Part shown: positions 6,701 through 14,495 of the stretch, piece by piece
How positions within the stretch are numbered: position 1 is the first letter of the stretch
How the letters are laid out: the number at the start of each line of letters is the position of its first letter
IMG/VR virus record: IMGVR_UViG_3300035698_001694
Coordinates: 1-20,399 of that record
DNA: 20,399 nt
From: a virus
Direction: 5' to 3' (one strand)
Program-made: the position numbers and the translations under genes
Notes under the pieces: model-generated
Databases searched by the model: none
The model's input: the letters and a program-made list of their open reading frames with translations, nothing else
What the model was told of the DNA's origin: nothing

Positions 6701-8492
6701 TTATCTCCTCTTTTGTAATAGTAGTCATAGGACTATCAACTATTCGTCCCTCTAGGCCATTGTTTTGTATATATGATGGTGTTATAATATCATAGTCAAG
6801 GTCGTATTTCTTTCTGTAATGTTCTGTTATTTTAGAGATTGTATCTTTGTTTATTTGTCCATCAGACACATTGTCTATAACCTTCTTGCCGACCAACCCG
6901 AGAGCTTTTCTTTGGTCTTTAGGTATTCCTCTATCTAATGTTGGGTCGGCACCAATATTTTCATCGAAGAATTTCTCTCTTAAGCTAACCGTCTTCGTCT
7001 TAGTTATTGGTCTCTTTATTACGTCTTCTTCGGTGAGAGGTCTGACCTCTTCGGGAATAGTCTGAGCGGGAGCATAAAACGCCTCTCGCCTTGACGAAGA
7101 ATCAACTCCTGGCGGAACTACAATATCTTTTATTGGTACCCATTTTCCTAACACTGGCTTGCCTTGCGCAAACGTTCGAGCGTAGCTTTCATCAAAAGTC
7201 ACATACCTTCCAGTTTTTAATTCTTTCCCGTGTCCACCCCTATAAACTTTAACCATGTCACCTTTTATTTGGTCAGCATCTAGGAAGTCTGGTGTAGTTT
7301 TTAGTATCTTGTCTAGGCTAATACTCTTCGCAATTTTTTGTTCTCTCTTGCCTATGACGTTTGTAGATATTGGTTTAGGCACTGCCTTAACTGGCGCAAC
7401 AGCTGGCTGGACAATACCACCCTTACTAATTGTAATAGGATTCTTACCGAAGTCCGCTGGAACCTTAACTTCTGATGCAGGTATTGCCTGTCTCGTGGCA
7501 TCTATACCAGCCTCGCCGTGGACATATTTCTTCATTAGGTCAGGCGGCATCTTGCCATTCTTTTTATAATAGTCCCTAGCCCTAACGACATCTTTGCGAA
7601 CCTGCGCACGTACCTCGGCTTGGTGATTCTTGGATGCAGATTTAACTAACCTTTTCATAGCAGGCCAAAGCTTAGTTAATACAGCCGCCGCTGCAACTTC
7701 GCCTGTTCCCCATAAAGCACCAATACCGCTCTGGAAATGGATGCCTTTCCAGTCCATTGGTTCACCTTTTATTATCTTCTGTGCGGCCTGATCTGCTGCC
7801 TCTCTTGTTCCAAAAGTAAGGCCACCACCCAATACTATCTTTAATGCCGCAGCCGCCGGTATCTTGGCAACAGTAGGAGAAACAAGGCCACCTACAGATT
7901 TAAGACTGCCGAGAAATTCCGCTCCTTTACCAGCAGTCTTTTCTGTGCTTGTTGGTTCAAAGCCAGTCCATGTATCAACTAAATCAGCCAGTGATTCTGG
8001 CGGTATAGTATCTTCGTCCACAAGATATTGGTTTGCTGAACTGACTATTACGTCTGGAAGATATAAGCCCCTACCTGAAGCATATTTAGCAAAGAAATGC
8101 AGACCAGCACCAGTAGCTGTTTTTAGTATCTGTTCGTTTCTGAACCGCTTCTCTACTACTTCTCCTTTTCTGTTCCTTGTATACTCACCTATATATGGTT
8201 GGAATAATCCAGTCTTTTCTGAGATGGGGTCTTTGATGTATTTATTGAACATTCTTACAACTGCACTTGGTTCTGGTCCAGCCTCTAACTGTTGTAACTC
8301 TTCTATGTTATCTTCTACTGCGCGTACTGGAACACGAAGACTCTTAGACTTAGCAAGAATATCGTTAGCCATAGACTCCACCTCTTCTCGACTGCGACGT
8401 GGCGGAGCGTACCTACTGCGAAGTTCATCTATCTCTGGAGAGTTACCATACCGTGATTCCAGTTCATCTATATAGTCAAGTTTAGTGGGCAT
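3771..8492 (-). CDS. Giant internal virion/ejection protein with ART and Zn-peptidase regions
   Basis: A 1573-residue protein in the T7 gp16 position. Residues about 400-478 resemble an ADP-ribosyltransferase core of polyvalent type: VYRG with Arg418, GRYVTFDESYARTFA (428-442), and REAFYAP with Glu470. Residues about 500-710 hold a zinc-peptidase signature, ILRHEIEHIRDLKEGF (HEIEH 651-655), with a possible third ligand in NYAAFEFDY near residue 701. Two copies of EEVRPLTEEDVIKR (481-494, 714-727) bracket it. Hydrophobic stretches lie at 203-225 and 1295-1312. From residue 750 on it is mostly helical with no recognised catalytic motif. I saw no lytic transglycosylase signature at the N-terminus, unlike T7 gp16. 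Its TAATG overlap with the upstream gene suggests coupled translation. It is probably packaged in the head and ejected into the host; both enzyme assignments rest on motifs only. Confidence 0.8.
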   Translation of the reverse strand: MPTKLDYIDELESRYGNSPEIDELRSRYAPPRRSREEVESMANDILAKSKSLRVPVRAVEDNIEELQQLEAGPEPSAVVRMFNKYIKDPISEKTGLFQPYIGEYTRNRKGEVVEKRFRNEQILKTATGAGLHFFAKYASGRGLYLPDVIVSSANQYLVDEDTIPPESLADLVDTWTGFEPTSTEKTAGKGAEFLGSLKSVGGLVSPTVAKIPAAAALKIVLGGGLTFGTREAADQAAQKIIKGEPMDWKGIHFQSGIGALWGTGEVAAAAVLTKLWPAMKRLVKSASKNHQAEVRAQVRKDVVRARDYYKKNGKMPPDLMKKYVHGEAGIDATRQAIPASEVKVPADFGKNPITISKGGIVQPAVAPVKAVPKPISTNVIGKREQKIAKSISLDKILKTTPDFLDADQIKGDMVKVYRGGHGKELKTGRYVTFDESYARTFAQGKPVLGKWVPIKDIVVPPGVDSSSRREAFYAPAQTIPEEVRPLTEEDVIKRPITKTKTVSLREKFFDENIGADPTLDRGIPKDQRKALGLVGKKVIDNVSDGQINKDTISKITEHYRKKYDLDYDIITPSYIQNNGLEGRIVDSPMTTITKEEIKQLNKTIPEGEKLPLHKDGLIVIKAKDYKVIEDYGPTVTVEKQLGREDIGILRHEIEHIRDLKEGFNVSNDPLIRKSKGYKELSRFGKIQAIGKGHHKNYAAFEFDYLYEHQPTPKEEVRPLTEEDVIKRHVGDFREGSTTLPSIAVDEILATAKLHAKNLKNIITNLPKTISFHTGRAAEVIEKNYGSIKAGKSLAKDTREIAFQTAQRKSSQLNDLEKIIKGLSHADRIKLGKMGQKRAAFARNTKLVAINKKLLELMDRDMLDADKAGYRRLIGGEWNNLEGTGGWFPQTLNDVGKLNVARAKQSGLGDPHVRAAAEEMVANGTAEDVDSALGRMVDWNNQEVRGSHGYFERTRTILPATWVELDIAKVLPHAINKNAKMIAAAKVWGVEQQAPEANPLTESNPDVDEQRLDFTKAKQYIGEIGQEFGQQDAEAIKKWIRTEFGLANDIPKFVEDAVNLINRYETNVRLGFRVPSAIRNATQGDVNLFTAPASAHLKAAHVVLFRKWNKEAAKLYEDALRSGAVGGVKEMVEFEQGTSDEPLSAGLALKLFTAAEESVQIRAALISRFSAEAHIRDLANLKKDGTLNKILQKIRYVSLNPEGYLENFIRNRTFTNPITEKELDDIWSGKKHMTMDDVDRVMHRASVDTQFIQDFASRSIPWKTNPFLRLGLKFKTFAINQTRLIYTDAIKEAVKGTFAPLLKYLLFSTMAGEVWNLTKDFIGGGDNALTSQLINRPEKRNTADISLALANDFVDGAGVGILTDMSWGVGNWVRGAVGQTGVNILEWAANLKHPMIATRQLAGKELSLARDLEGLTARADKMFFNDNNMFFEYKRTRQRTFDWQGSQKHPGFVAGAGKIAKQMLIGPQKYQTILPYKYAAKQITLGDIDDATDYLVAAINSDSRDSETLMVSIESSKQNFSPLGNISQQDMDKFMKTFQPQERRDMRKLDKNWNSDYDKAIKAAYRITKLESRK
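6312..6353 (-). repeat. Linker repeat, copy 2 (EEVRPLTEEDVIKR)
   Basis: Encodes residues 714-727 of the giant ejection protein, identical in protein sequence to the copy at 7011-7052. At DNA level 17 bases are identical in a row (6319-6335), and most other positions match or differ silently. It sits immediately after the zinc-peptidase region. Confidence 0.85.
7011..7052 (-). repeat. Linker repeat, copy 1 (EEVRPLTEEDVIKR)
   Basis: Encodes residues 481-494 of the giant ejection protein, just after the ADP-ribosyltransferase-like region and before the zinc-peptidase region. The exact 17-base core is at 7018-7034. The distance to the other copy is 699 bp, exactly 233 codons, so recombination between copies would delete the peptidase region in frame. 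Confidence 0.85.
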
Positions 8493-9889
8493 TATTTAGT
8501 TATCTTCTTCAATAATTGCTCTATTGTTAGTTCTGGTAAGTTAGGGTCTGTAACTGTTTTTGTAGACGGTTCACCTCTTGGTCTTGCCTCATCACTTGAA
8601 GCCATTAACTGTGCAGAAACTGTATACATTTCATCGTAATCTGGGATTCGGTCAGCCTTTAGCTCGGAGTCCACATAGGCTATAAGACCAGAATTTACTT
8701 TCTGTACTCTTGCAACATCGTATCTGTTTGATGTATACCAATGTCTGGCGGTAGATTTGTTTTCTTCCGTTATGCGCCCCAAGTCACTGGCTATCTTAGC
8801 AGGATATGGGTTCTGTAATTTATCTATCGCCCACGCATAGTCTGCATCAGTCAACTCCCTGTCGCCATACATAGTTTCTAGAACAGTTTTTAGTGCCGCC
8901 TCTTCGCCTATTCTTTTCTTTGAACGATTTATTACTGTATCTATGATAGTTCCGCTGGCCGCTGGAGTCGTAATATCTTGATTAGGAGTAAATGAGCCAT
9001 CTATCCAGTCGTTCCAATCGTCCTTGGCTATTTTGTCTGGATCAGTAGATGTGTCTGGCAGTTTACTTTTAGCAACTTCGCTTGGTAGGTCTGCGGTTTT
9101 ATCTAAAATCTTTACAGTGAAATCTTTATTGTTAGCAAAATCTCTCTCGGCAGATAAATCAAACCTTTTGCTCTCCATCAGGCGTATAGTATTTAATATT
9201 GATTCCCTATCTTTTGGGTCATCAAAACTGGTATCTCCAACAAGCGCCCTTGCCTCTTCAAAGTCACCACCAGAGGCCAGAGTTACAACCCTCTTCGCCT
9301 TGCCACCCTCTCTGTGTGCCGCCATCTTCATCTTGATTATATCTTTATTCATTCCTTGGCTAATCATGCTCTTCATGAATATATTAGACTGGTCTTTAAT
9401 CTTGTTTGGGTCATTTGTAGCATAGGCATTCTCTAGTGCTTGGTCTTGAATTATTATTGTTTCTTTTTGTAACTGTCTCGTGGAGTCAACAAAAGCCTGT
9501 GCGTCTGCTATCTTACCGTAGCCTTGGTTCTTTGTAAGTTCGTTATTTAATGCTCGTTCAGAGAACTCAAGTCCACCTATTTGCTGAGTTGCAACTTCTG
9601 ATAGCCTAGTTCTTTCTGCTTGCCATGTATCTTGTGAATTCTCCAGTTTGAATTTCTCAAAGTTCTTATCTGCCAAGTCTCTTATGTCATTGGCTTGCGA
9701 TGAAGAATTAGAGTCGGTCATCTGTTGACGCTTCTTATGTATAGCAATAGCCTGGCTAGCCAGCTTAACCGCGCCCTGTCCTATCGCCGCGCCAACGTCA
9801 GCAGTTCTTGTATCTAAATTTGCGCGTACAGCAGTAGCAGGATTAAACCCTAGTGTCTGCCTAGCTTCTTGTATTGGAAATTTTGCCAT
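8492..9889 (-). CDS. Internal virion protein (gp15-like position)
   Basis: A 465-residue, largely helical, charged protein without signal peptide or transmembrane segment. It begins MAKFPIQEARQTLGFNPATA, then a short A/G-rich stretch (VGAAIGQGAVKLASQAIAI) and long helical segments rich in K, E, Q and D. It lies between the gp14-like gene and the giant gp16-like gene, the place of the T7 internal core protein gp15, though it is clearly shorter than T7 gp15 (about 750 residues). A strong AAAGGAGT site precedes the ATG, and the stop overlaps the next start as TAATG. It probably forms part of the internal core or the ejected channel. The assignment rests on position and composition, not on a recognised motif. 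Confidence 0.65.
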   Translation of the reverse strand: MAKFPIQEARQTLGFNPATAVRANLDTRTADVGAAIGQGAVKLASQAIAIHKKRQQMTDSNSSSQANDIRDLADKNFEKFKLENSQDTWQAERTRLSEVATQQIGGLEFSERALNNELTKNQGYGKIADAQAFVDSTRQLQKETIIIQDQALENAYATNDPNKIKDQSNIFMKSMISQGMNKDIIKMKMAAHREGGKAKRVVTLASGGDFEEARALVGDTSFDDPKDRESILNTIRLMESKRFDLSAERDFANNKDFTVKILDKTADLPSEVAKSKLPDTSTDPDKIAKDDWNDWIDGSFTPNQDITTPAASGTIIDTVINRSKKRIGEEAALKTVLETMYGDRELTDADYAWAIDKLQNPYPAKIASDLGRITEENKSTARHWYTSNRYDVARVQKVNSGLIAYVDSELKADRIPDYDEMYTVSAQLMASSDEARPRGEPSTKTVTDPNLPELTIEQLLKKITK

Positions 9890-9921
9890 GTTACTCCTTT
9901 GTGATAATCCAAATGATTGGC

Positions 9922-10431
9922 TTACGCATATACTGGAGTTGGCCCGGGCGAACCAGAGAATTCACCAATAGGACTCCCTCCACCACCGCCCATTCCAGCA
10001 GACATACCCAAACTTGCCAGTTGCAGGCCAAACTGGACATTTGCGGCTCTGGCTCCAGCCTTACCCTTCAGCTTGGACAGTTTACCTTGAAATATATCAA
10101 GTACAGCCTGAGACTCATGCTGTTGCGCAAGAACCTCGCCCTCATAACCTATCAAGAGATTTTCAAGTTCAAGCTCACCATCTTGTTCAGCAGCTAAATC
10201 ACCAGCAACAGGTGAGCTTAATCCACCAGCTGCACCGAGTTTGGTCTCTAATGCGCTCTTAATGGCCGCACCTTTTTTGGCCTGTCGCTTCTGAGCGAAC
10301 CCAGCCTTGGCACGTTCACCAATCGCTTTCTGTCTTTCGGTTTCTGCATTGAAGTTGGCTATATTCTGCTCAGACTTACCCTGCGCCCGTATGCCACCTG
10401 CACCACTTAAGCTCTCAAATAATCCAGACAT
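9922..10431 (-). CDS. Internal virion protein (gp14-like position)
   Basis: A 169-residue Ala/Gly-rich helical protein. The N-terminal helix contains AQGKSEQNIANFNAETERQ, a pattern I associate with internal virion protein B and related ejection proteins of short-tailed phages. A basic central part (GFAQKRQAKKGAA) follows, then a Gly-rich, mildly hydrophobic C-terminal region (LQLASLGMSAGMGGGGG). T7 gp14 is of similar size (196 residues) and forms the outer-membrane part of the ejection channel; the weakly hydrophobic tail would be compatible with that. It is separated from the upstream small gene by 1 nt and from the next gene by 32 nt. Role inferred from position and composition. Confidence 0.65.
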   Translation of the reverse strand: MSGLFESLSGAGGIRAQGKSEQNIANFNAETERQKAIGERAKAGFAQKRQAKKGAAIKSALETKLGAAGGLSSPVAGDLAAEQDGELELENLLIGYEGEVLAQQHESQAVLDIFQGKLSKLKGKAGARAANVQFGLQLASLGMSAGMGGGGGSPIGEFSGSPGPTPVYA

Positions 10432-10432
10432 A

Positions 10433-10651
10433 TTACCCTAACCTTTTCTTTTTATCTGTTTCAGGAACAAGATCTCCAGTTAGAAACGTTTCCTGTCTGC
10501 CACGAGGACGATTTTTCTTTGCTTGATCCCCAGCCTCATCGGTTTCAGTTGGAACAGGTGGCGTAGCGACTACAGGTGGTGGTTTAACTGTTTTTGGTTT
10601 ACTTTTATTCGCTGAATATATTAAACTGGCTGCAATGCCTAATCCGCCCAT
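10433..10651 (-). CDS. Small Pro/Lys-rich virion-region protein, 72 aa
   Basis: A short N-terminal hydrophobic stretch (MGGLGIAASLIYSA) is followed by a Pro/Val/Thr-rich linker (PKTVKPPPVVATPPVPTETD) and a basic C-terminus of the type RPRGRQETFLTGDLVPE ending KKRLG. The combination RGRxxTxLTG plus a terminal KK-x-LG recurs in small phage proteins encoded near internal virion genes. The start overlaps the upstream GNAT-like gene stop as TAATG, with an AAAGGA site 7 nt upstream. It could be membrane-associated through its N-terminus. Function unknown; an accessory of the ejection complex is plausible from position only. Confidence 0.65.
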   Translation of the reverse strand: MGGLGIAASLIYSANKSKPKTVKPPPVVATPPVPTETDEAGDQAKKNRPRGRQETFLTGDLVPETDKKKRLG

Positions 10652-11079
10652 TATAGTATCCTTTTATATAAATACATATCTGTTTTGTCTGGTGCATACT
10701 TTTCCAATGTAGCTTCCCGCTCGAACCCTAAAAATTCTATCATCTCAACAGCCTTGTCAAAATCAACCCTTACCATGGCTTCGGCACGCCAGAGGTTGTT
10801 CTTCTCTATTAGATGCTCAGTCTTCTCGCGTATCGCCATTAAGATCCTAACGCCATGTATGCCGTTCTTCTTACAATCATCGGTCAACATCAGCCATAAC
10901 AGTCCCACGCCCTCCCAGCGAACGCACAGGCCGCCTACGGCGACAATAGCACTCTCATATGTCATGCAGTAAGTGTTCTCGTCTGGGCATTCCATATATG
11001 GGTAGTTTTTAACTGCTCCTTCAAAAGGATTCTGCCGTACAAATGCCAAGTCTTCTTGTGTGGCTGGTCTAAATTCCAT
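10651..11079 (-). CDS. GNAT-like protein in T7 gp13 position
   Basis: 142 residues from the chosen ATG at 11079 (MEFRPATQEDLAFVRQNPFE). This start shares its A with the stop of the nozzle gene (TAATG). An in-frame upstream ATG would need a 49-nt overlap and adds residues that do not look like the family. The pattern fits the acetyltransferase (GNAT) fold: an initial FRPATQEDL strand-helix, a central IVAVGGLCVR strand, a helix after VGLLWLMLTDDCKKNGI, and a late FDKAVEMIEFLGFERE helix-strand. The usual acetyl-CoA loop (Q/R-x-x-G-x-G/A) is not clear; KKNGIHG is the nearest match, so activity is doubtful. T7 gp13, encoded just after the nozzle, has a similar length and look. A structural or assembly role is as likely as acetylation. 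Confidence 0.75.
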   Translation of the reverse strand: MEFRPATQEDLAFVRQNPFEGAVKNYPYMECPDENTYCMTYESAIVAVGGLCVRWEGVGLLWLMLTDDCKKNGIHGVRILMAIREKTEHLIEKNNLWRAEAMVRVDFDKAVEMIEFLGFEREATLEKYAPDKTDMYLYKRIL

Positions 11080-14000
11080 TATCGTCCTGACTTCTCCACT
11101 CTTGGTATTATAGCCCTCACTACACATGGTAGCGGATCGGACTGTGATATGACCATTGAATCGTCTATATCAAACCCGCCAGCAAATGGGACTGTTACAT
11201 CTCCGGTAAACAGGCCATCTATTTTGCTTTTATTCTTTAGTCTTGCTTCGTCAAAATTAATATCAAATAGATTATCGTCATCTCTGCCGTATTTAGCGCC
11301 AACAGTATCCTTGAAGCTAACCACTATTTCGTGTATCTTCTTAATACTGCCATGAGTAGTACCTGTTGAAGTATTAGAATCCATTCGCATTGGCGTCAGC
11401 TTTGACTCAAATCCCAGACCAACCCTTACGTTTAAGGCCTGAGTAGTAAGTGATATTTTGCCATCCGTGACTCGCTGATCGTCAAGAACCTCGCCATCAG
11501 CTAGAATTTTAACTGTTTTGTCTTCAAGATGTTCCAAGTCAGTGATAGTATCTGTTGCTGGTCCAGTATAGATTATACCGCTATCAACAAAGAAAGCGTT
11601 CTCTTTTCTAATATCAAGAATTCTTGGTTCGAACTTTTCTATATACACTTTATTGTCGCCGTCAATTGCACGTACGATGGAAATCCAAACTTCGTCCTCT
11701 AATGGAGATGGTATAACCATTACTGATTGGACCAACCCATCCATAGGCATATTTGCCCATGCAACAACGCTCTGATCACGTTCATAACTTAACGTGATAA
11801 GATTGCCATTATTAAGCACACACCATAAAATCGAATCAGGATTCTTCTGATGAGCTACCGAAGCTATACCTGATACCGTAATATGTTCTGCCAGAGATGT
11901 TAGGTCAGGTGCTACATATTTTTGGTCAGCATCCCTAAAAGTGAATTCTCTAATCTTGCGACCAACAAAATCAACAAACAAAAGAACTGAGCCGACAGAT
12001 AATACCTGTATGTCCGAGCTGCCATATGCTGTTTGCTTTTTCATGTCCCAATTGGATGGGGTCAAAGCTTCGTCGAGTGGAGCCTTTATTCGCCATTCAT
12101 CTCCCGCCGTACCTGCCGCAAGTGTGCCAAGCGAACCCAACCATCTCCCCTTATTAGCTGTAGGCAATGTAAGAGCAAATGAATCAGAGTCGTTGATACC
12201 AGCTCTAAAATCTTCGAAGTCGCCTGTCTTACTCAACCATATATTCTGTTGGTCTGAATCTGTAAAACCATATACTGCACGTTCTTCAAAGAATGTAAAC
12301 GCAGACGGATAACCTCTTAACGTAGACCACGAACCTTCAGCCCATCTTTTAGTATCTGTTGTTTGACTAATCGCAGATACAACAGTTACCTCTGCTTTTG
12401 TATTTGATTCAATACCATTTATTCGTACTACGCCTGATTGCGTGCTTGATGTGGCATGGAGGTCGGCATTTACTGTGCCACTCGTATATGCCGTTACATT
12501 CATGCGGAATCTAACATTATCTTCTTGCTCAATGCCTTCAAACTGAACATTTCTACTTCCAACATTACTTACCAGCTTTGAAGTGTATGTCCTGAATGGT
12601 TCCCATCCAGCATCATTTTCGTTTCTTTCTAATACTACGGTGGCTCCCCAGTTGCCCTGTGTGTTAAAATTAAAGCTGCCTTCAATGTCGATCGGAGTTT
12701 TTATTACGCCAACACTTGTTGCCGAGCCTTCAACTGAATTAGTATTCACTAGTAAACTTGAGGATATTTTCCCAGACGTATGGGCAGTTACGTTTATACG
12801 ATACTGAGCATCCTCCGTAGTCTCTGTACCTTTAATTGACTTTCCAGTATAAAAAGTTTGCAAATCTGTAGTTGTTGCAAAATCATCTGTGCTTTTTTGA
12901 AGACGTACCGTCCCTACCCAACCTGTAGTAGTAATAGAAAATGTGTAATCGCCAAGAACCTCTATCGCTTCGCCTATAATTCCAGTCTCAGTACCAGTTT
13001 TAACTCCATTAGTTTGGCGATTAATTCGTGGATGGGTAAGTTCAAACAAAGCGCCGATATGACCAGCCTGGAATGTGCCTGATGAGCGAGTCAGTGTCCC
13101 TGTTTCACCAGCACCAGTCACGTCCACGTTCATAGTAACGCCATCGTCATTAGCTATATCGTTTCTTTCGATAAACGGGCCTTTATTGAATACGGCATCG
13201 TCCAGTGAGAATGTTGTTGGTGTCGTTCTGCTTAGTTTTGCTGGTGAGTGAGAACCATACACAATCCACATAACATCAGCGATTTGTTCTGTTTGCAAAC
13301 TGAGTAACTCTGAGGATTCGTATGGTGTCGTTATTTCGACATGGGCATCTGCGTCACCTAATAACGGCTCCCCATCAAAATAAAATCTGGCGTACTCTTC
13401 GCCAAACTCAATTGGATAAGCTATATCAGATGAGTATATAAAAGGCATCATTCTAACAACATCAAGTGGAGCCAGTGAATTAGGACGTTCTATTTCCAAA
13501 CTCAGTGCAATCGAAGACGGTATAACGGTTACATCTTGTTCTATTTGTATAGAGACGCTACCAAGAGATAATGATAATGCAAACTCAGACGGTTCATTTG
13601 TGTGACCGATAACTACAGATGGTGCATTAAGAGCAAGCGAAAGGGTTCGTGTTGTATCTTCTTCAGTATAGTCTATTGCAACAGTTGGCGCATTTAATGT
13701 CGCCGTTATTGTTACTGTAGCTGGAAGCACATCAATACTATCGTCAATGCTAATAGCTGGTGGTGAAACACTTAAAGACAAAGTCAACACATCAGGCTCT
13801 ACTGTCACAGTTACATTGGTCTGTTTAAATGCAGCTACACACATGCACCAGTCATCATCGCCATTGTAAATACCTCCACCATAAACTCCTGCTCCGTATG
13901 TCTGGGTTGTCCAGCCAGTCGCTATTGCTGCGGCAGTAACTTGTAATGTGTACTGGTTAGCATCGGCATAAGAACCGTTATCAGTTGCGTTTAGCTCTGT

Positions 14001-14474
14001 TCCAGTTTGTGCCGTTGGAATAAAATCTTCACCACTGCCAAGCACGCCCACTACGACCGCTCCATTTACAGTCGGAGTAACTGACACAGAAGGACTTGCG
14101 GAAGTTCCAGAACTACCTCCATCAACATCTAATGCGCTTGTAAATCCAGCCGGAACACTATAACTTGATGCCTGAACATGCAATACTAGAGAATCAGGGT
14201 TTGGAATACTAATTTGGTAGGCAGAACTGACATCTGGGTCTGTTAAATACCACAACTCGCAACTTATTTCTGGGTTAGTACCATGCTGTTGTGTTTCGTC
14301 TGCCTGCGTTAAGGCTACACTGTTATAAGTTGGCGCACCGCCTGCGCGTTTAGTCGAACCACTTGTTATTATACCAACAACTAGAAGCGTGGCGCTTGAG
14401 CCACAAGTATAGTCGCTTGTAAGAGGATTAGAGCTTCCGGTGAATCTTGAATTAGTATCAAATATGTGTGCCAC
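11079..14474 (-). CDS. Tail nozzle protein (gp12-like) body fused to N-terminal beta-rich domain
   Basis: 1131 residues from a GTG start (MAHIFDTNSR) with AAGGA 8 nt upstream; the only nearby ATG is out of frame. Residues 1-217 form a beta-rich domain (SSATLLVVGI, APTYNSVALTQ, SCELWYLTDP, NGAVVVGVLGSG). Residues about 222-332 hold five short degenerate repeats of the type LSLSVSPPAISID / LSLALNAPSVVIG. From residue 338 it becomes a tail tubular protein B/nozzle body: DVVRMMPFIYSSDIAYPIEF, EEYARFYFDGEPLL, then two related beta domains (about 497-590 and 590-690), AVYGFTDSDQQNIWLSKTGDF (732-753) and a C-terminal beta part. T7 gp12 is about 790 residues. The body matches the family, but its usual N-terminus is missing and is found instead in the 58-residue ORF at 15623-15799. 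It should form the hexameric nozzle below the gp11-like ring. Confidence 0.85.
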   Translation of the reverse strand: MAHIFDTNSRFTGSSNPLTSDYTCGSSATLLVVGIITSGSTKRAGGAPTYNSVALTQADETQQHGTNPEISCELWYLTDPDVSSAYQISIPNPDSLVLHVQASSYSVPAGFTSALDVDGGSSGTSASPSVSVTPTVNGAVVVGVLGSGEDFIPTAQTGTELNATDNGSYADANQYTLQVTAAAIATGWTTQTYGAGVYGGGIYNGDDDWCMCVAAFKQTNVTVTVEPDVLTLSLSVSPPAISIDDSIDVLPATVTITATLNAPTVAIDYTEEDTTRTLSLALNAPSVVIGHTNEPSEFALSLSLGSVSIQIEQDVTVIPSSIALSLEIERPNSLAPLDVVRMMPFIYSSDIAYPIEFGEEYARFYFDGEPLLGDADAHVEITTPYESSELLSLQTEQIADVMWIVYGSHSPAKLSRTTPTTFSLDDAVFNKGPFIERNDIANDDGVTMNVDVTGAGETGTLTRSSGTFQAGHIGALFELTHPRINRQTNGVKTGTETGIIGEAIEVLGDYTFSITTTGWVGTVRLQKSTDDFATTTDLQTFYTGKSIKGTETTEDAQYRINVTAHTSGKISSSLLVNTNSVEGSATSVGVIKTPIDIEGSFNFNTQGNWGATVVLERNENDAGWEPFRTYTSKLVSNVGSRNVQFEGIEQEDNVRFRMNVTAYTSGTVNADLHATSSTQSGVVRINGIESNTKAEVTVVSAISQTTDTKRWAEGSWSTLRGYPSAFTFFEERAVYGFTDSDQQNIWLSKTGDFEDFRAGINDSDSFALTLPTANKGRWLGSLGTLAAGTAGDEWRIKAPLDEALTPSNWDMKKQTAYGSSDIQVLSVGSVLLFVDFVGRKIREFTFRDADQKYVAPDLTSLAEHITVSGIASVAHQKNPDSILWCVLNNGNLITLSYERDQSVVAWANMPMDGLVQSVMVIPSPLEDEVWISIVRAIDGDNKVYIEKFEPRILDIRKENAFFVDSGIIYTGPATDTITDLEHLEDKTVKILADGEVLDDQRVTDGKISLTTQALNVRVGLGFESKLTPMRMDSNTSTGTTHGSIKKIHEIVVSFKDTVGAKYGRDDDNLFDINFDEARLKNKSKIDGLFTGDVTVPFAGGFDIDDSMVISQSDPLPCVVRAIIPRVEKSGR

Positions 14475-14495
14475 TGAACATCCTTAATATCATGT

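Noticed and set aside
7864-8475. 203-codon plus-strand ORF
   Set aside because: It lies wholly opposite the giant ejection protein gene, has low-complexity Ser/Leu/Arg-rich translation and no supported start. It is an antisense shadow.
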